A stretch of DNA of 64,000 nt. It comes from Acinetobacter sp. ANC 3813 (GTDB lineage Bacteria; Pseudomonadota; Gammaproteobacteria; Pseudomonadales; Moraxellaceae). Of this stretch, positions 57,026 through 64,000 are shown piece after piece (position 1 is the first letter of the stretch; every line of letters begins with the position of its first letter). The stretch spans positions 1 to 64,000 of the forward strand of contig NZ_NEGK01000010.1 in NCBI RefSeq assembly GCF_002135435.1, given 5' to 3'. The notes under the pieces were generated by a model. The model was not told where the DNA came from. It searched no databases and saw only the letters and a list, made by a program, of their open reading frames with translations. A program made the translations under genes and the position numbers.

Positions 57026-58590
57026 TCCCATTCAATCGTTGCTGGTGGTTTAGACGATACGTCATAAACCACACGAGAAACTTCTGCAATTTCGTTCATG
57101 ATGCGAGTCGAGATTTTGTCTACAAGATCATAAGGAAGGTGTGCAAAACGTGCAGTCATGAAATCCACCGTTTCTACAGCACGAAGCGCAATGACCCATG
57201 CATAACGACGACCATCACCGACAACACCCACAGATTTTACGGGTTGGAACACTGCAAATGCTTGCGCGGTTTTGTCATACCAACCGCTTGCGCGTAATTC
57301 TTGCATGAAGATGTCATCTGCTAAACGAAGAATGTCAGCATATTCTTTTTTCACTTCACCCAAAATACGAACACCAAGACCTGGGCCTGGGAATGGGTGA
57401 CGGTAAAGCATTTCAAACGGAAGACCTAAAGTTGTACCTAAACGGCGCACTTCGTCTTTAAACAAATCACGGATTGGCTCAACCAATTCAAACGCTAAAT
57501 CTTCTGGTAAACCGCCCACGTTGTGGTGAGATTTAATGACATGCGCTTTACCTTGCTTGCTTGCAGCAGATTCAATCACGTCTGGGTAAATTGTGCCCTG
57601 TGCAAGGAAGTTTACGCCATCCAGCTTACGCGCTTCTTCCGCGAACACTTCAATGAATTCACGGCCGATGATTTTACGTTTTTTCTCAGGATCAACTTCA
57701 CCCGCAAGCGCAGTTAAGAAGCGGTTTTCAGCATTTGCGCGGATCACACGGATACCCATGTTTTTCGCAAACATGTCCATCACTTGCTCGCCTTCATTTA
57801 AACGAAGCAAGCCGTTGTCTACAAATACGCAAGTTAATTGATCGCCAATTGCGCGGTGTAGAAGCGCTGCAACCACAGATGAATCTACGCCGCCTGAAAG
57901 GCCAAGCAGAACTTTTTGATCACCAATTTGTTCACGCAGCTGCTGTACGCGAAGATCGATAATGTTTTCAGAGTTCCACAGGTTACGGCAGCCGCATACG
58001 CCATGAACAAAGTTAGACAGTAATTCCGCACCTTTAGCAGTGTGCGTTACTTCTGGATGGAATTGAATACCGTAGAAACGGCGCTTCTCATCCGACACCA
58101 TTGCTACTGGGCAGCTAGGCGTGCTTGCAGTGATTTGGAAACCTTCCGGAATTTGAGTCACTTTATCGCCGTGGCTCATCCAAACTTTTAATTGATCTTT
58201 CGTATCTTCAAGGTCGCCAATTAAAGCATCACGTACTTTAATATCCACTTCTGCATAACCAAACTCATGCACAGTGCCCGGCTCTACTTTACCGCCAAGC
58301 TGTTCTGACATGGTTTGCAGGCCATAGCAAATACCGAGAACAGGTACACCCAGTTCAAAGACAACTTGCGGTGCGCGTGGACTACCTTCTTCATGAACAC
58401 TTTCTGGACCGCCTGAAAGGATGATCCCGTTTGGGTTAAATGCACGAATGTCTTCTTCAGACATATCAAATGCGTACATTTCTGAATAAACACCAGCTTC
58501 ACGTACACGGCGTGCAATAAGCTGGCTATATTGAGAACCGAAATCCAAAATCAGGATGCGGTCTTCAGTAATTTGGGTATTGGTAGTCAT
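57022..58590 (-). CDS. guaA: GMP synthase (glutamine-hydrolysing)
   Basis: A 522-residue enzyme that converts XMP to GMP. The glutaminase half has the catalytic Cys88 (LGICYGLQ) with His and Glu in QFHPEV near 176. The synthase half has the PP-loop GLSGGVDSS near 230. The terminal dimerisation domain ends PPATIEWE as in the family. I chose the ATG at 58590 rather than a TTG three codons upstream. It is a known integration neighbourhood for genomic islands, and an Mrr-like gene lies just downstream. Confidence 0.97.
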   Translation of the reverse strand: MTTNTQITEDRILILDFGSQYSQLIARRVREAGVYSEMYAFDMSEEDIRAFNPNGIILSGGPESVHEEGSPRAPQVVFELGVPVLGICYGLQTMSEQLGGKVEPGTVHEFGYAEVDIKVRDALIGDLEDTKDQLKVWMSHGDKVTQIPEGFQITASTPSCPVAMVSDEKRRFYGIQFHPEVTHTAKGAELLSNFVHGVCGCRNLWNSENIIDLRVQQLREQIGDQKVLLGLSGGVDSSVVAALLHRAIGDQLTCVFVDNGLLRLNEGEQVMDMFAKNMGIRVIRANAENRFLTALAGEVDPEKKRKIIGREFIEVFAEEARKLDGVNFLAQGTIYPDVIESAASKQGKAHVIKSHHNVGGLPEDLAFELVEPIRDLFKDEVRRLGTTLGLPFEMLYRHPFPGPGLGVRILGEVKKEYADILRLADDIFMQELRASGWYDKTAQAFAVFQPVKSVGVVGDGRRYAWVIALRAVETVDFMTARFAHLPYDLVDKISTRIMNEIAEVSRVVYDVSSKPPATIEWE

Positions 58591-58788
58591 GGCAAACAAC
58601 TATGCAGGCAACGAATATAAGCGCCGTATTCTAGCATTTTTCTTGGACTTTCGCACACTATTCGGACAGCGCCATAAATAATGATTTTTATTGCTTTTTT
58701 CTCATCATAAAATGAACAATTCAGATACAGGCATCATCTGTATTAGCGAATGACGCCTGCGGGCTTATTCAGGCCTGAAAAGTTCTGA

Positions 58789-59154
58789 TCATTCTGCCAG
58801 CTTTTCTATTTTTACCACTTCTACATCTGTAGGCTTATAGCGGTGGGTATCGACTTCCCCTACCACACGTACCTTTTCCCCCGCTTGAATGCCTGCAGCT
58901 TTCCAAAGATCATCATCAATTTCCAACAGTATCAGCCCAGTTCCATCATTGAACTCATAATGTTCCTGATTCAAATGCTTAACCAAAGTGCCTGTCAGTG
59001 TCACTGCAGTTGCATCTGGCAAGCCTTTAATATTGGCGACTTGTACATGGCGTTCACTGGCTGCCTGAATAATAGCAAGATCATCTCCAGCCCACAGCTG
59101 AGAACTGATGCCCACAGCACCGGCGAACAGCATAAGTGCGATTTTTTTATTCAT
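58789..59154 (-). CDS. YgiW/YdeI family OB-fold stress protein
   Basis: A 121-residue periplasmic protein: signal peptide ending in LWAGDD, then an OB-fold (AIIQAASERHVQVANIKGLPDATAVTLTGTLV... VRVVGEVDTHRYKPTDVEVVKIEKL), as in the YgiW/YdeI (NirD-like) family linked to stress tolerance. The ATG at 59154 lies 6 bases after an AGGT; an ATG at 59160 would touch it. The start of the signal peptide also supports 59154. Confidence 0.85.
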   Translation of the reverse strand: MNKKIALMLFAGAVGISSQLWAGDDLAIIQAASERHVQVANIKGLPDATAVTLTGTLVKHLNQEHYEFNDGTGLILLEIDDDLWKAAGIQAGEKVRVVGEVDTHRYKPTDVEVVKIEKLAE

Positions 59155-59243
59155 TTTCATACCTGTTATACAATATTTTTCTATTCTATCTAAACAAAAA
59201 TTAGCCCAGTGTTGAGTGAGTTTTTGTAACGTTTTCAAGCAAA

Positions 59244-59280
59244 ATAAAGCGGCTTCCAGACTGGCTGAAAACCGCTTTAT
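59244..59280 (-). terminator. Terminator of the DoxX gene
   Basis: The 9-bp arms ATAAAGCGG and CCGCTTTAT enclose a 19-base loop and run into ATTTTG on the minus strand, 22 bases past the stop. Confidence 0.55.
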
Positions 59281-59301
59281 AGGGAGGCCAGAGGGCTGGT
59301 C

Positions 59302-59721
59302 TTAATTTTTTTCAATTACATGATCTAGACTGAATTTGCCTGCGCCATGCAAGACCAAAAACAGTAAACCGCCTGACATTGCTAAGTTTTTCATGAGGTT
59401 AATTGCATCCTCAGCACCGCCATGAAAAATAAATGCGGTAATTAAGCTAAATACGGTTAGACCCAAAGCGGCAAAACGCGCTTGAAAACCGAACAGCAAT
59501 GCTAACCCGCCGCCAAGCTCAACCAAAATAGTCAAAGGAAGAAGCCCCGCTGGAACACCCATGGACTCCATATAGCCTGCAGTTGCGGCATAGCCGGTGA
59601 TTTTTCCCCAGCCCGCCACAATAAAGATATACGCCATCAAAATACGTGCAACCAAGCTTAATACGGCGTTCACTTGCGGCTGTTGACTCAGATTTTTTAC
59701 AACGGCATTGGGATTAAACAT
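59302..59721 (-). CDS. DoxX family membrane protein
   Basis: A 139-residue inner-membrane protein with four helices. The GWGKITGYAATAGYM and LVELGGGLALLFGF segments are typical of DoxX-type small membrane proteins, some of which link to thiosulfate or quinone redox. Its role here is not clear. Confidence 0.82.
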   Translation of the reverse strand: MFNPNAVVKNLSQQPQVNAVLSLVARILMAYIFIVAGWGKITGYAATAGYMESMGVPAGLLPLTILVELGGGLALLFGFQARFAALGLTVFSLITAFIFHGGAEDAINLMKNLAMSGGLLFLVLHGAGKFSLDHVIEKN

Positions 59722-59915
59722 GCTGGAACCTGCTTTAAATATTGTTCAGAAAATGTGCACAGATTAGGTCGTTTCTTATTTTATTTAAATATAGTTTTTT
59801 AATACCCATCATTCCACTTATAGAACAAACTGGCGGCAAATTAATTACGTTTTAATACTGACTTTAGCAGACTGGACTGATAGGATTTGACTACATTTTC
59901 GCTTGCTATTTACTC

Positions 59916-60545
59916 ATGGAACTTATTGATTTTATATTACATGTAGATGACCATCTGCTGGAATTCATCCGCAATTACGGCGTTTGGATTTACGGAATTC
60001 TGTTCCTGATTATTTTTGTAGAAACAGGCTTGGTCGTTATGCCTTTTTTACCCGGTGACAGTCTTTTATTTGCTGCCGGCGCTTTGGCAGCCTCTACTGG
60101 GGCAATGAATCCTTGGATTCTATTTATCCTGCTTTTCTTTGCAGCTGTGCTGGGCGACACCCTCAATTACCATATCGGTAAGTATATTGGCCCCCGCGTC
60201 TTTGAAATCGAATCCCGATTTATCAATAAGCGGCATCTCATCGCGACTCAAGCCTTCTTTGCCAAACATGGCGGCAAGACCATTATTTTTGCGCGTTTCA
60301 TTCCCTTTGCACGTACCTTTGCGCCATTTGTCGCAGGCGCTGGCAGCATGAATTATAAGTTCTTTTTAACTTATAACGTGGTGGGCGCATTCTGCTGGAC
60401 AGGGTCTTTTATTTTACTGGGCTATCTGTTTGGCAATATGCCCATCGTCAAAGACAACTTCACGCATTTAATCTTCGGCATCATTATCATCAGTATTTTG
60501 CCGGGCATTATTGGTTTTATCCGCCAGAAAATGAAAAAGAGCTAA
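59916..60545 (+). CDS. DedA family membrane protein
   Basis: A 209-residue inner-membrane protein of the DedA (SNARE-associated/VTT) family, which includes lipid-scramblase-like and undecaprenyl phosphate recycling members. The conserved ETGLVVMPFLPGDSLLFAAGAL segment near residue 31 and the ARFIPFARTFAPFVAGAG segment near 128 include the essential Arg and Pro residues. It is transcribed alone. Confidence 0.9.
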   Translation: MELIDFILHVDDHLLEFIRNYGVWIYGILFLIIFVETGLVVMPFLPGDSLLFAAGALAASTGAMNPWILFILLFFAAVLGDTLNYHIGKYIGPRVFEIESRFINKRHLIATQAFFAKHGGKTIIFARFIPFARTFAPFVAGAGSMNYKFFLTYNVVGAFCWTGSFILLGYLFGNMPIVKDNFTHLIFGIIIISILPGIIGFIRQKMKKS

Positions 60546-60566
60546 GCTGAAAATACGCGAATCCGC

Positions 60567-61160
60567 TTATGAAAAAAAGCGGATCAGCACAGGAAACATG
60601 CAGAGCACCAGCATCATAGCCGATCCTTTATATAAGAGATCGGCTTTTATTTGTCTTGCTTCACCCGACAGAATCGCGCGGCCAAAGGACATCCAGAACA
60701 GCGCGCATGGCAGCAGCACTAAGCTGAAGATAGTGAAAACCAAAATAAAGTTGGTCGGGCTATGCCACGTTTCCAGCGGCAGGATGCCGGCAGCAAACAG
60801 CAGCGCTTTGGGGTTTTTCAATGTTGAGAAAAACAGCTGGCGCGGACGGATAGAGTTGAAACGTTTATTATGCTTCTGCAGATCTGCAGATTTCCACAAA
60901 TGAAAAGCCAGCCAAAACACATAGGCCATACTGAAAAAATGCAGAATATGAATCAGATTCGGCCAAATCGGTTCGCTGATATGAATCAGCAGCGCCCACA
61001 TATTGATGGCATAAAAATAGCCGAAAAATTCTGCTGGAATAAATAAACTGGTTTGCGCAATTCCCTGCTGATGAGCTGAGCTTGCAAGCAGCGCATTGGT
61101 CGGTCCTGGAGTCATCAGCACCGCAATCACCGCTAAAACAAAAAGCCAACTCTCAATCAT
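60567..61160 (-). CDS. LysE/RhtB family exporter
   Basis: A 197-residue inner-membrane exporter with about six helices (start SWLFVLAVIAVLMTPGPTNALL). A longer frame exists from 61274, but residues added before 61160 are not membrane-like. The second LysE-type gene of the window, at 29263, is only distantly alike. Substrate unknown. Confidence 0.82.
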   Translation of the reverse strand: MIESWLFVLAVIAVLMTPGPTNALLASSAHQQGIAQTSLFIPAEFFGYFYAINMWALLIHISEPIWPNLIHILHFFSMAYVFWLAFHLWKSADLQKHNKRFNSIRPRQLFFSTLKNPKALLFAAGILPLETWHSPTNFILVFTIFSLVLLPCALFWMSFGRAILSGEARQIKADLLYKGSAMMLVLCMFPVLIRFFS

Positions 61161-61503
61161 AAAAACCCAGAAACCCTGCAAAACTGGGCACACCTTAGCC
61201 GAAATGAATTTAAAATTACAAGTACAGGGCAGGTCAAAATCTGCTATACAGCTGCTTTTTTTATTTCTGTACAAAGTTAAAATAGGATAAAAATGCTTAG
61301 CGCTGCAAGTTGCTTAAACCCCAGAACTAAAGCTTAAAATTTATTATTTTTCAATTATTTATTTTTTAAAATTAATTTTTATGCGTTTTTATAATGAGCG
61401 AATTATAGCGCAGCCAATGCTGCGCAAAATCACGAAAACTTTTATTACACTTTTATTATGCCCCGCACAGCGCAACGAGGCATGCAGCTGCAGCAATGGT
61501 TTT
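61161..61503. other. Intergenic region, no gene
   Basis: This 343-base AT-rich gap holds a 7-bp hairpin GCGCAGC/GCTGCGC at 61408-61425 without a T-run, and no supported open frame. A 68-codon plus-strand frame inside it is not convincing. Confidence 0.55.
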
Positions 61504-61911
61504 TTAGGATGCTGCTTTATTACGGATGATAATTGGACAGCCTTTGAATTTGGCAGCCTGCACAACCGCTTCCTGTTCACCCATTAAACGCGCGACTTCG
61601 GTTTTTTTGGTGTTGGAGGACTGTCCCATATTGACAGAAATGCTTGGACCAATGCCCCAGCCGCTGTGGCTGCCCCAGCCGCCGCCTAAGCCTACACCCA
61701 CGCCGACACCTGTGCGTTTAGCCGGCGTAACGCCATTATCCAAGTGCTGCTGAATGCGGTTGTACTCGCTTTGCAGCTGCTGGCAATTCAGCGCCTGATA
61801 TTGTGTAGGCGATACATACGTCGGTTTGACCGTGGTTGCACAAGCGCCTAATAGCATGGCGCTGCCCGCCAAAAGTAACGATTTTCCTAAACGAAATTTA
61901 GCTGGTTTCAT
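61504..61911 (-). CDS. Putative lipoprotein with Gly-rich segment, unknown function
   Basis: A 135-residue protein with a lipoprotein signal whose lipobox is LLGAC (Cys near residue 22). It then has a Gln/Tyr-rich part (YQALNCQQLQSEYNRIQQHL), a Gly-rich stretch with GVGVGVGLGGGWG, and a Cys near the end. I recognise no family. Its signal may allow outer-membrane localisation. The ATG at 61911 lies 6 bases after a GAG; the parA stop is 16 bases upstream. Confidence 0.7.
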   Translation of the reverse strand: MKPAKFRLGKSLLLAGSAMLLGACATTVKPTYVSPTQYQALNCQQLQSEYNRIQQHLDNGVTPAKRTGVGVGVGLGGGWGSHSGWGIGPSISVNMGQSSNTKKTEVARLMGEQEAVVQAAKFKGCPIIIRNKAAS

Positions 61912-61927
61912 AAACATCTCAATCTTA

Positions 61928-62761
61928 TTATTGCTCAATTTCATTGAACAATGATTGATAGGCCTGCGTCAATTTATGATCTGCTGCTAAATGAATTAAA
62001 GGCAGGTTCTTATGATGCGATTCTTTCATTAAAACTGACGGCGGCAGCATGTTGTTTAGTACTGGCAAGCCTTCATCTTTCAGCTGCTGCACCACTTCTC
62101 GCGGCAATTTTGCCTGCGCCTGATATTGATTAACCACAATGCCTTCAATTTCCAAACGGCTGTTATGGTCATCCTGCGTTTCCAGCACATTTTCAATTAA
62201 AGTTTGCAGCGCGCGCTTTGAAAAGACATCACAGTCAAATGGAATCAGCACACGATCTGCAGCAATTAATGCAGACAAGGTAAAAAAGTTAAATGCAGGC
62301 GGCGTATCAATAAAAACACGGTCATATTTGCCATGCAGCTGCTGCAGCGCATCACGCAGTTTATAAATTTTATGTTTAGACTCTAAAGCATGCGCCAATG
62401 CCCCTAAACTGGGACTGGCAGGAATGACATCTAAATTTTTGAATGGCGACTGATGCACATAGCTTTCTAAGCCTTTAGAGCGGTTTTTTAGAATTGAGCC
62501 AATCGCATTGCCTAGTAAGCCTTTGCTTTGCTGCGCGCCCAGCACTTCCTCAAAATAATTTTCAACATTGGGTTCTAAAGCCGGTTTGTCTGCAGAATAG
62601 GTTGCATCATCGCCCAATAAATATTGGCTGGAATTGGCCTGCGGATCTAAATCAATCACCAGCGTTTTCAGCCCTTGATTCGCGCTGATCGCTGCCAAAT
62701 TTACGGTAATGCTGGATTTTCCCACACCGCCTTTTTGGTTAAATACCACTCGTGTATGCAT
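61928..62761 (-). CDS. ParA family ATPase (orphan)
   Basis: A 277-residue P-loop ATPase. The deviant Walker A KGGVGKSS is at residues 9-17, DLDPQANSS near 39, and the switch II D-type segment VFIDTPPAF near 150. Walker-type ParA proteins position plasmids, chromosomes or protein clusters. No parB or parS-like repeats are nearby, so the cargo is unknown. The ribosome site GGGGGAG is 2 bases before the ATG. Confidence 0.85.
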   Translation of the reverse strand: MHTRVVFNQKGGVGKSSITVNLAAISANQGLKTLVIDLDPQANSSQYLLGDDATYSADKPALEPNVENYFEEVLGAQQSKGLLGNAIGSILKNRSKGLESYVHQSPFKNLDVIPASPSLGALAHALESKHKIYKLRDALQQLHGKYDRVFIDTPPAFNFFTLSALIAADRVLIPFDCDVFSKRALQTLIENVLETQDDHNSRLEIEGIVVNQYQAQAKLPREVVQQLKDEGLPVLNNMLPPSVLMKESHHKNLPLIHLAADHKLTQAYQSLFNEIEQ

Positions 62762-62919
62762 TGCTCCCCCGTCTTATCTCTTTATTATTTCGACGCGTCC
62801 CAGTCTACCTGAGAAGCGCCGCTGAAAAATTTATTATGTCTAACAATTACACTGTCTATTTATTCAGCGCTGGCGAACTCAAGCTAAGCGCCAGCCCTAC
62901 AAAAACTCAGCTTAATGCA

Positions 62920-63312
62920 TTAGCCAAAATTTGGCTTAATGATCACCAAGCCAATAATTGCGGCCAATGAAACAACAGCAAGAAATAAGCCAGCACGGCG
63001 CTGCTGCAGCTGTACAGTATCAGTTTTACGGTATGCCTTGCTTAATGATGACAGCATGACCAAGAACAGCACCACTTTGGCATAAAACCATGGCTGTACA
63101 TCAAAGTTTTTCATCACCAATAGCGCAATGCCTGTCGCTGCAATCAGCGTCATGGACAAATGCTGCAGCGCAACAAAAAAAGTGCGTCCAGCTGGATTCG
63201 GCATATTGCCCTGCACACCTTTAAATAAGGTAAATGCTCGGCTGAATATCGCCAAACACGCCAAAGTCACCACAGACATATGGATGATTTTAATCAGCAA
63301 TTGAGTTTCCAT
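62920..63312 (-). CDS. SirB-like small membrane protein
   Basis: A 130-residue protein with four membrane helices (about 5-27, 47-68, 72-92 and 105-125). It matches the SirB/invasion-gene-regulator-like family, common in gammaproteobacteria, with unclear function. The adjacent BolA-like gene is 16 bases upstream on the same strand. Confidence 0.7.
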   Translation of the reverse strand: METQLLIKIIHMSVVTLACLAIFSRAFTLFKGVQGNMPNPAGRTFFVALQHLSMTLIAATGIALLVMKNFDVQPWFYAKVVLFLVMLSSLSKAYRKTDTVQLQQRRAGLFLAVVSLAAIIGLVIIKPNFG

Positions 63313-63328
63313 CGCAGTTCAATATCCT

Positions 63329-63661
63329 TTATGGCTTTGGCGCATGCGCGCATTCTGGGCTTGAAGTATCCTGCCCTTTCCATTCTTCCGGCAAGAAAGC
63401 GTGAATGGCTAAGGCATGAATATTGCCGGGACCCAGTAAATCACCAGCGGCAGCATAGACTTTTTGATGGCGCTGCACCAAACGCAATCCTGCAAAAGAT
63501 TCACTCACAATAACGGCTTTAAAATGTGATTCTTTGCCTGGGAAATAGCCGCCATGGCCTGCAGATTCATTCACCACCTCTAAATGACTAGGCGAAAGCT
63601 GCTGTAATCGTTCAATGAGTTGCTGTTCCAAGCTCAAGGCTGCGCTCCAAAATTTAATCAA
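63329..63661 (-). CDS. BolA family protein
   Basis: A 110-residue protein with a BolA fold: VVNESAGHGGYFPGKESHFKAVIVSESFAGLRLVQRHQKVY near 30-70, including a conserved His cluster likely to help bind an iron-sulfur centre with a monothiol glutaredoxin. Its C-terminus has the GNIHALAIHAF form of the family. It is 16 bases upstream of the SirB-like gene. Confidence 0.88.
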   Translation of the reverse strand: MIKFWSAALSLEQQLIERLQQLSPSHLEVVNESAGHGGYFPGKESHFKAVIVSESFAGLRLVQRHQKVYAAAGDLLGPGNIHALAIHAFLPEEWKGQDTSSPECAHAPKP

Positions 63662-63835
63662 AACTGATTTGAGTATACCGTGTTCTGCCCCTTGATTAGA
63701 TGACAGCAGTCAAAATTTAATTGCCTCTAAGCTGTCTAAAACATCCGAAATTGCTTTGTTTTGCTTAAATATTTAGCATTCTGCGCGAAATTGTTTTTAT
63801 TTTATGCAATTGAAGCAAGGTTTTTCATAAAGTTA

Positions 63836-63863
63836 TTGACCTTCGAAATGCTTACTGTATTAT
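63836..63863 (+). promoter_or_regulatory. Promoter of the tRNA-Gly genes
   Basis: TTGACC (63836-63841), a 16-base spacer with a TG just before, and TATTAT (63858-63863) lie about 10 bases before the tRNA gene. Confidence 0.7.
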
Positions 63864-63873
63864 ACGTGGCTAT

Positions 63874-63946
63874 GCGGGAATAGCTCAGTTGGTAGAGCAT
63901 AACCTTGCCAAGGTTGGGGTCGGGAGTTCGAGTCTCCTTTCCCGCT
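63874..63946 (+). tRNA. tRNA-Gly (GCC)
   Basis: A 73-base cloverleaf: acceptor stem GCGGGAA/TTCCCGC, D-arm GCTCAGTTGGTAGAGC, anticodon loop TTGCCAA with anticodon GCC, and T-arm GGGAGTTCGAGTCTCC. The discriminator is T. The chromosomal sequence continues CAA, so the terminal CCA is not encoded. Confidence 0.96.
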
Positions 63947-63993
63947 CAAAATTTTTTCATTCGGTTTTTTATTTAAAAAATTGGATAGACTCC

Positions 63994-64000
63994 GCGGGAA
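63994..64000 (+). tRNA. Start of a second tRNA-Gly copy, cut by the window edge
   Basis: The last seven bases GCGGGAA repeat the 5' end of the upstream tRNA-Gly, 47 bases after it. A second tandem copy beginning here is likely but not seen in full. Confidence 0.5.

Noticed and set aside
62836..62970. Short 44-codon frame (MSNNYTVYLF...) between ParA and SirB-like genes
   Set aside because: It overlaps the end of the SirB-like gene on the opposite strand, has no clear ribosome site and no recognised family.

Overview
The window looks like chromosomal DNA of an Acinetobacter species. The gene contents, the moderate GC by eye, the TTTTTT-tailed hairpin terminators and gene neighbourhoods such as def/LysM/dprA/tsaC and zur-znuCB/znuA all point that way. 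I see no insertion sequence, transposase, integrase, CRISPR array or phage structural block. Names rest on motifs and remembered families; nothing was searched.

Layout. Positions 1-311 hold a tandem promoter facing out of the window that looks like a stable-RNA (probably rRNA) leader. Next come a TetR/MpaB-family pair, an OprC-type copper receptor with a His-rich DUF2946 protein, peptide deformylase, a LysM protein, dprA and tsaC. From about 9 to 15 kb there is an EamA/AraC pair, glutathione peroxidase, an RcnB-like protein, a lipoprotein, a pirin, a small P-loop kinase and a hypothetical gene. At 15.1-18.1 kb sits an AT-rich two-gene SIR2-HerA anti-phage module, convergent with the complete F1Fo ATP synthase operon (atpIBEFHAGDC, 18.1-25.3 kb, minus strand).

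Positions 25.5-28.6 kb carry zinc uptake: znuA diverges from zur-znuC-znuB over a near-perfect Zur palindrome. DinB, LysE and DyP peroxidase genes follow. At 31-36.2 kb an orphan vgrG is followed by a LysM/M15 peptidase and a lipoprotein, which I read as a type VI secretion tip, effector and immunity cassette; it turns AT-rich from the last part of vgrG onward. A methionine-type aminotransferase and a MATE exporter follow.

Positions 39.1-46.3 kb form an organosulfur cluster: an AtsK-like alkylsulfatase, a Crp/Fnr regulator, a SsuF-like TOBE protein, a porin and a four-gene ABC importer. Then come an SDR gene with a divergent TetR gene and a clear operator, phoB-phoR, a GST/OsmC/pirin group and a diguanylate cyclase. 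A C5 cytosine methyltransferase is convergent with an Mrr-like nuclease just downstream of guaA, a known island-insertion neighbourhood. The right end has small envelope and stress genes, an orphan ParA, SirB-like and BolA-like genes, and tRNA-Gly(GCC) with a second copy starting at the window edge.

The accessory parts are the SIR2-HerA module, the vgrG cassette and the methyltransferase/Mrr pair. The rest is ordinary core genome. None of the three is a wholly unknown system, but the vgrG-tail/effector/immunity set and the AtsK-SsuF-Crp/Fnr-porin-ABC cluster are the least standard assemblies here.
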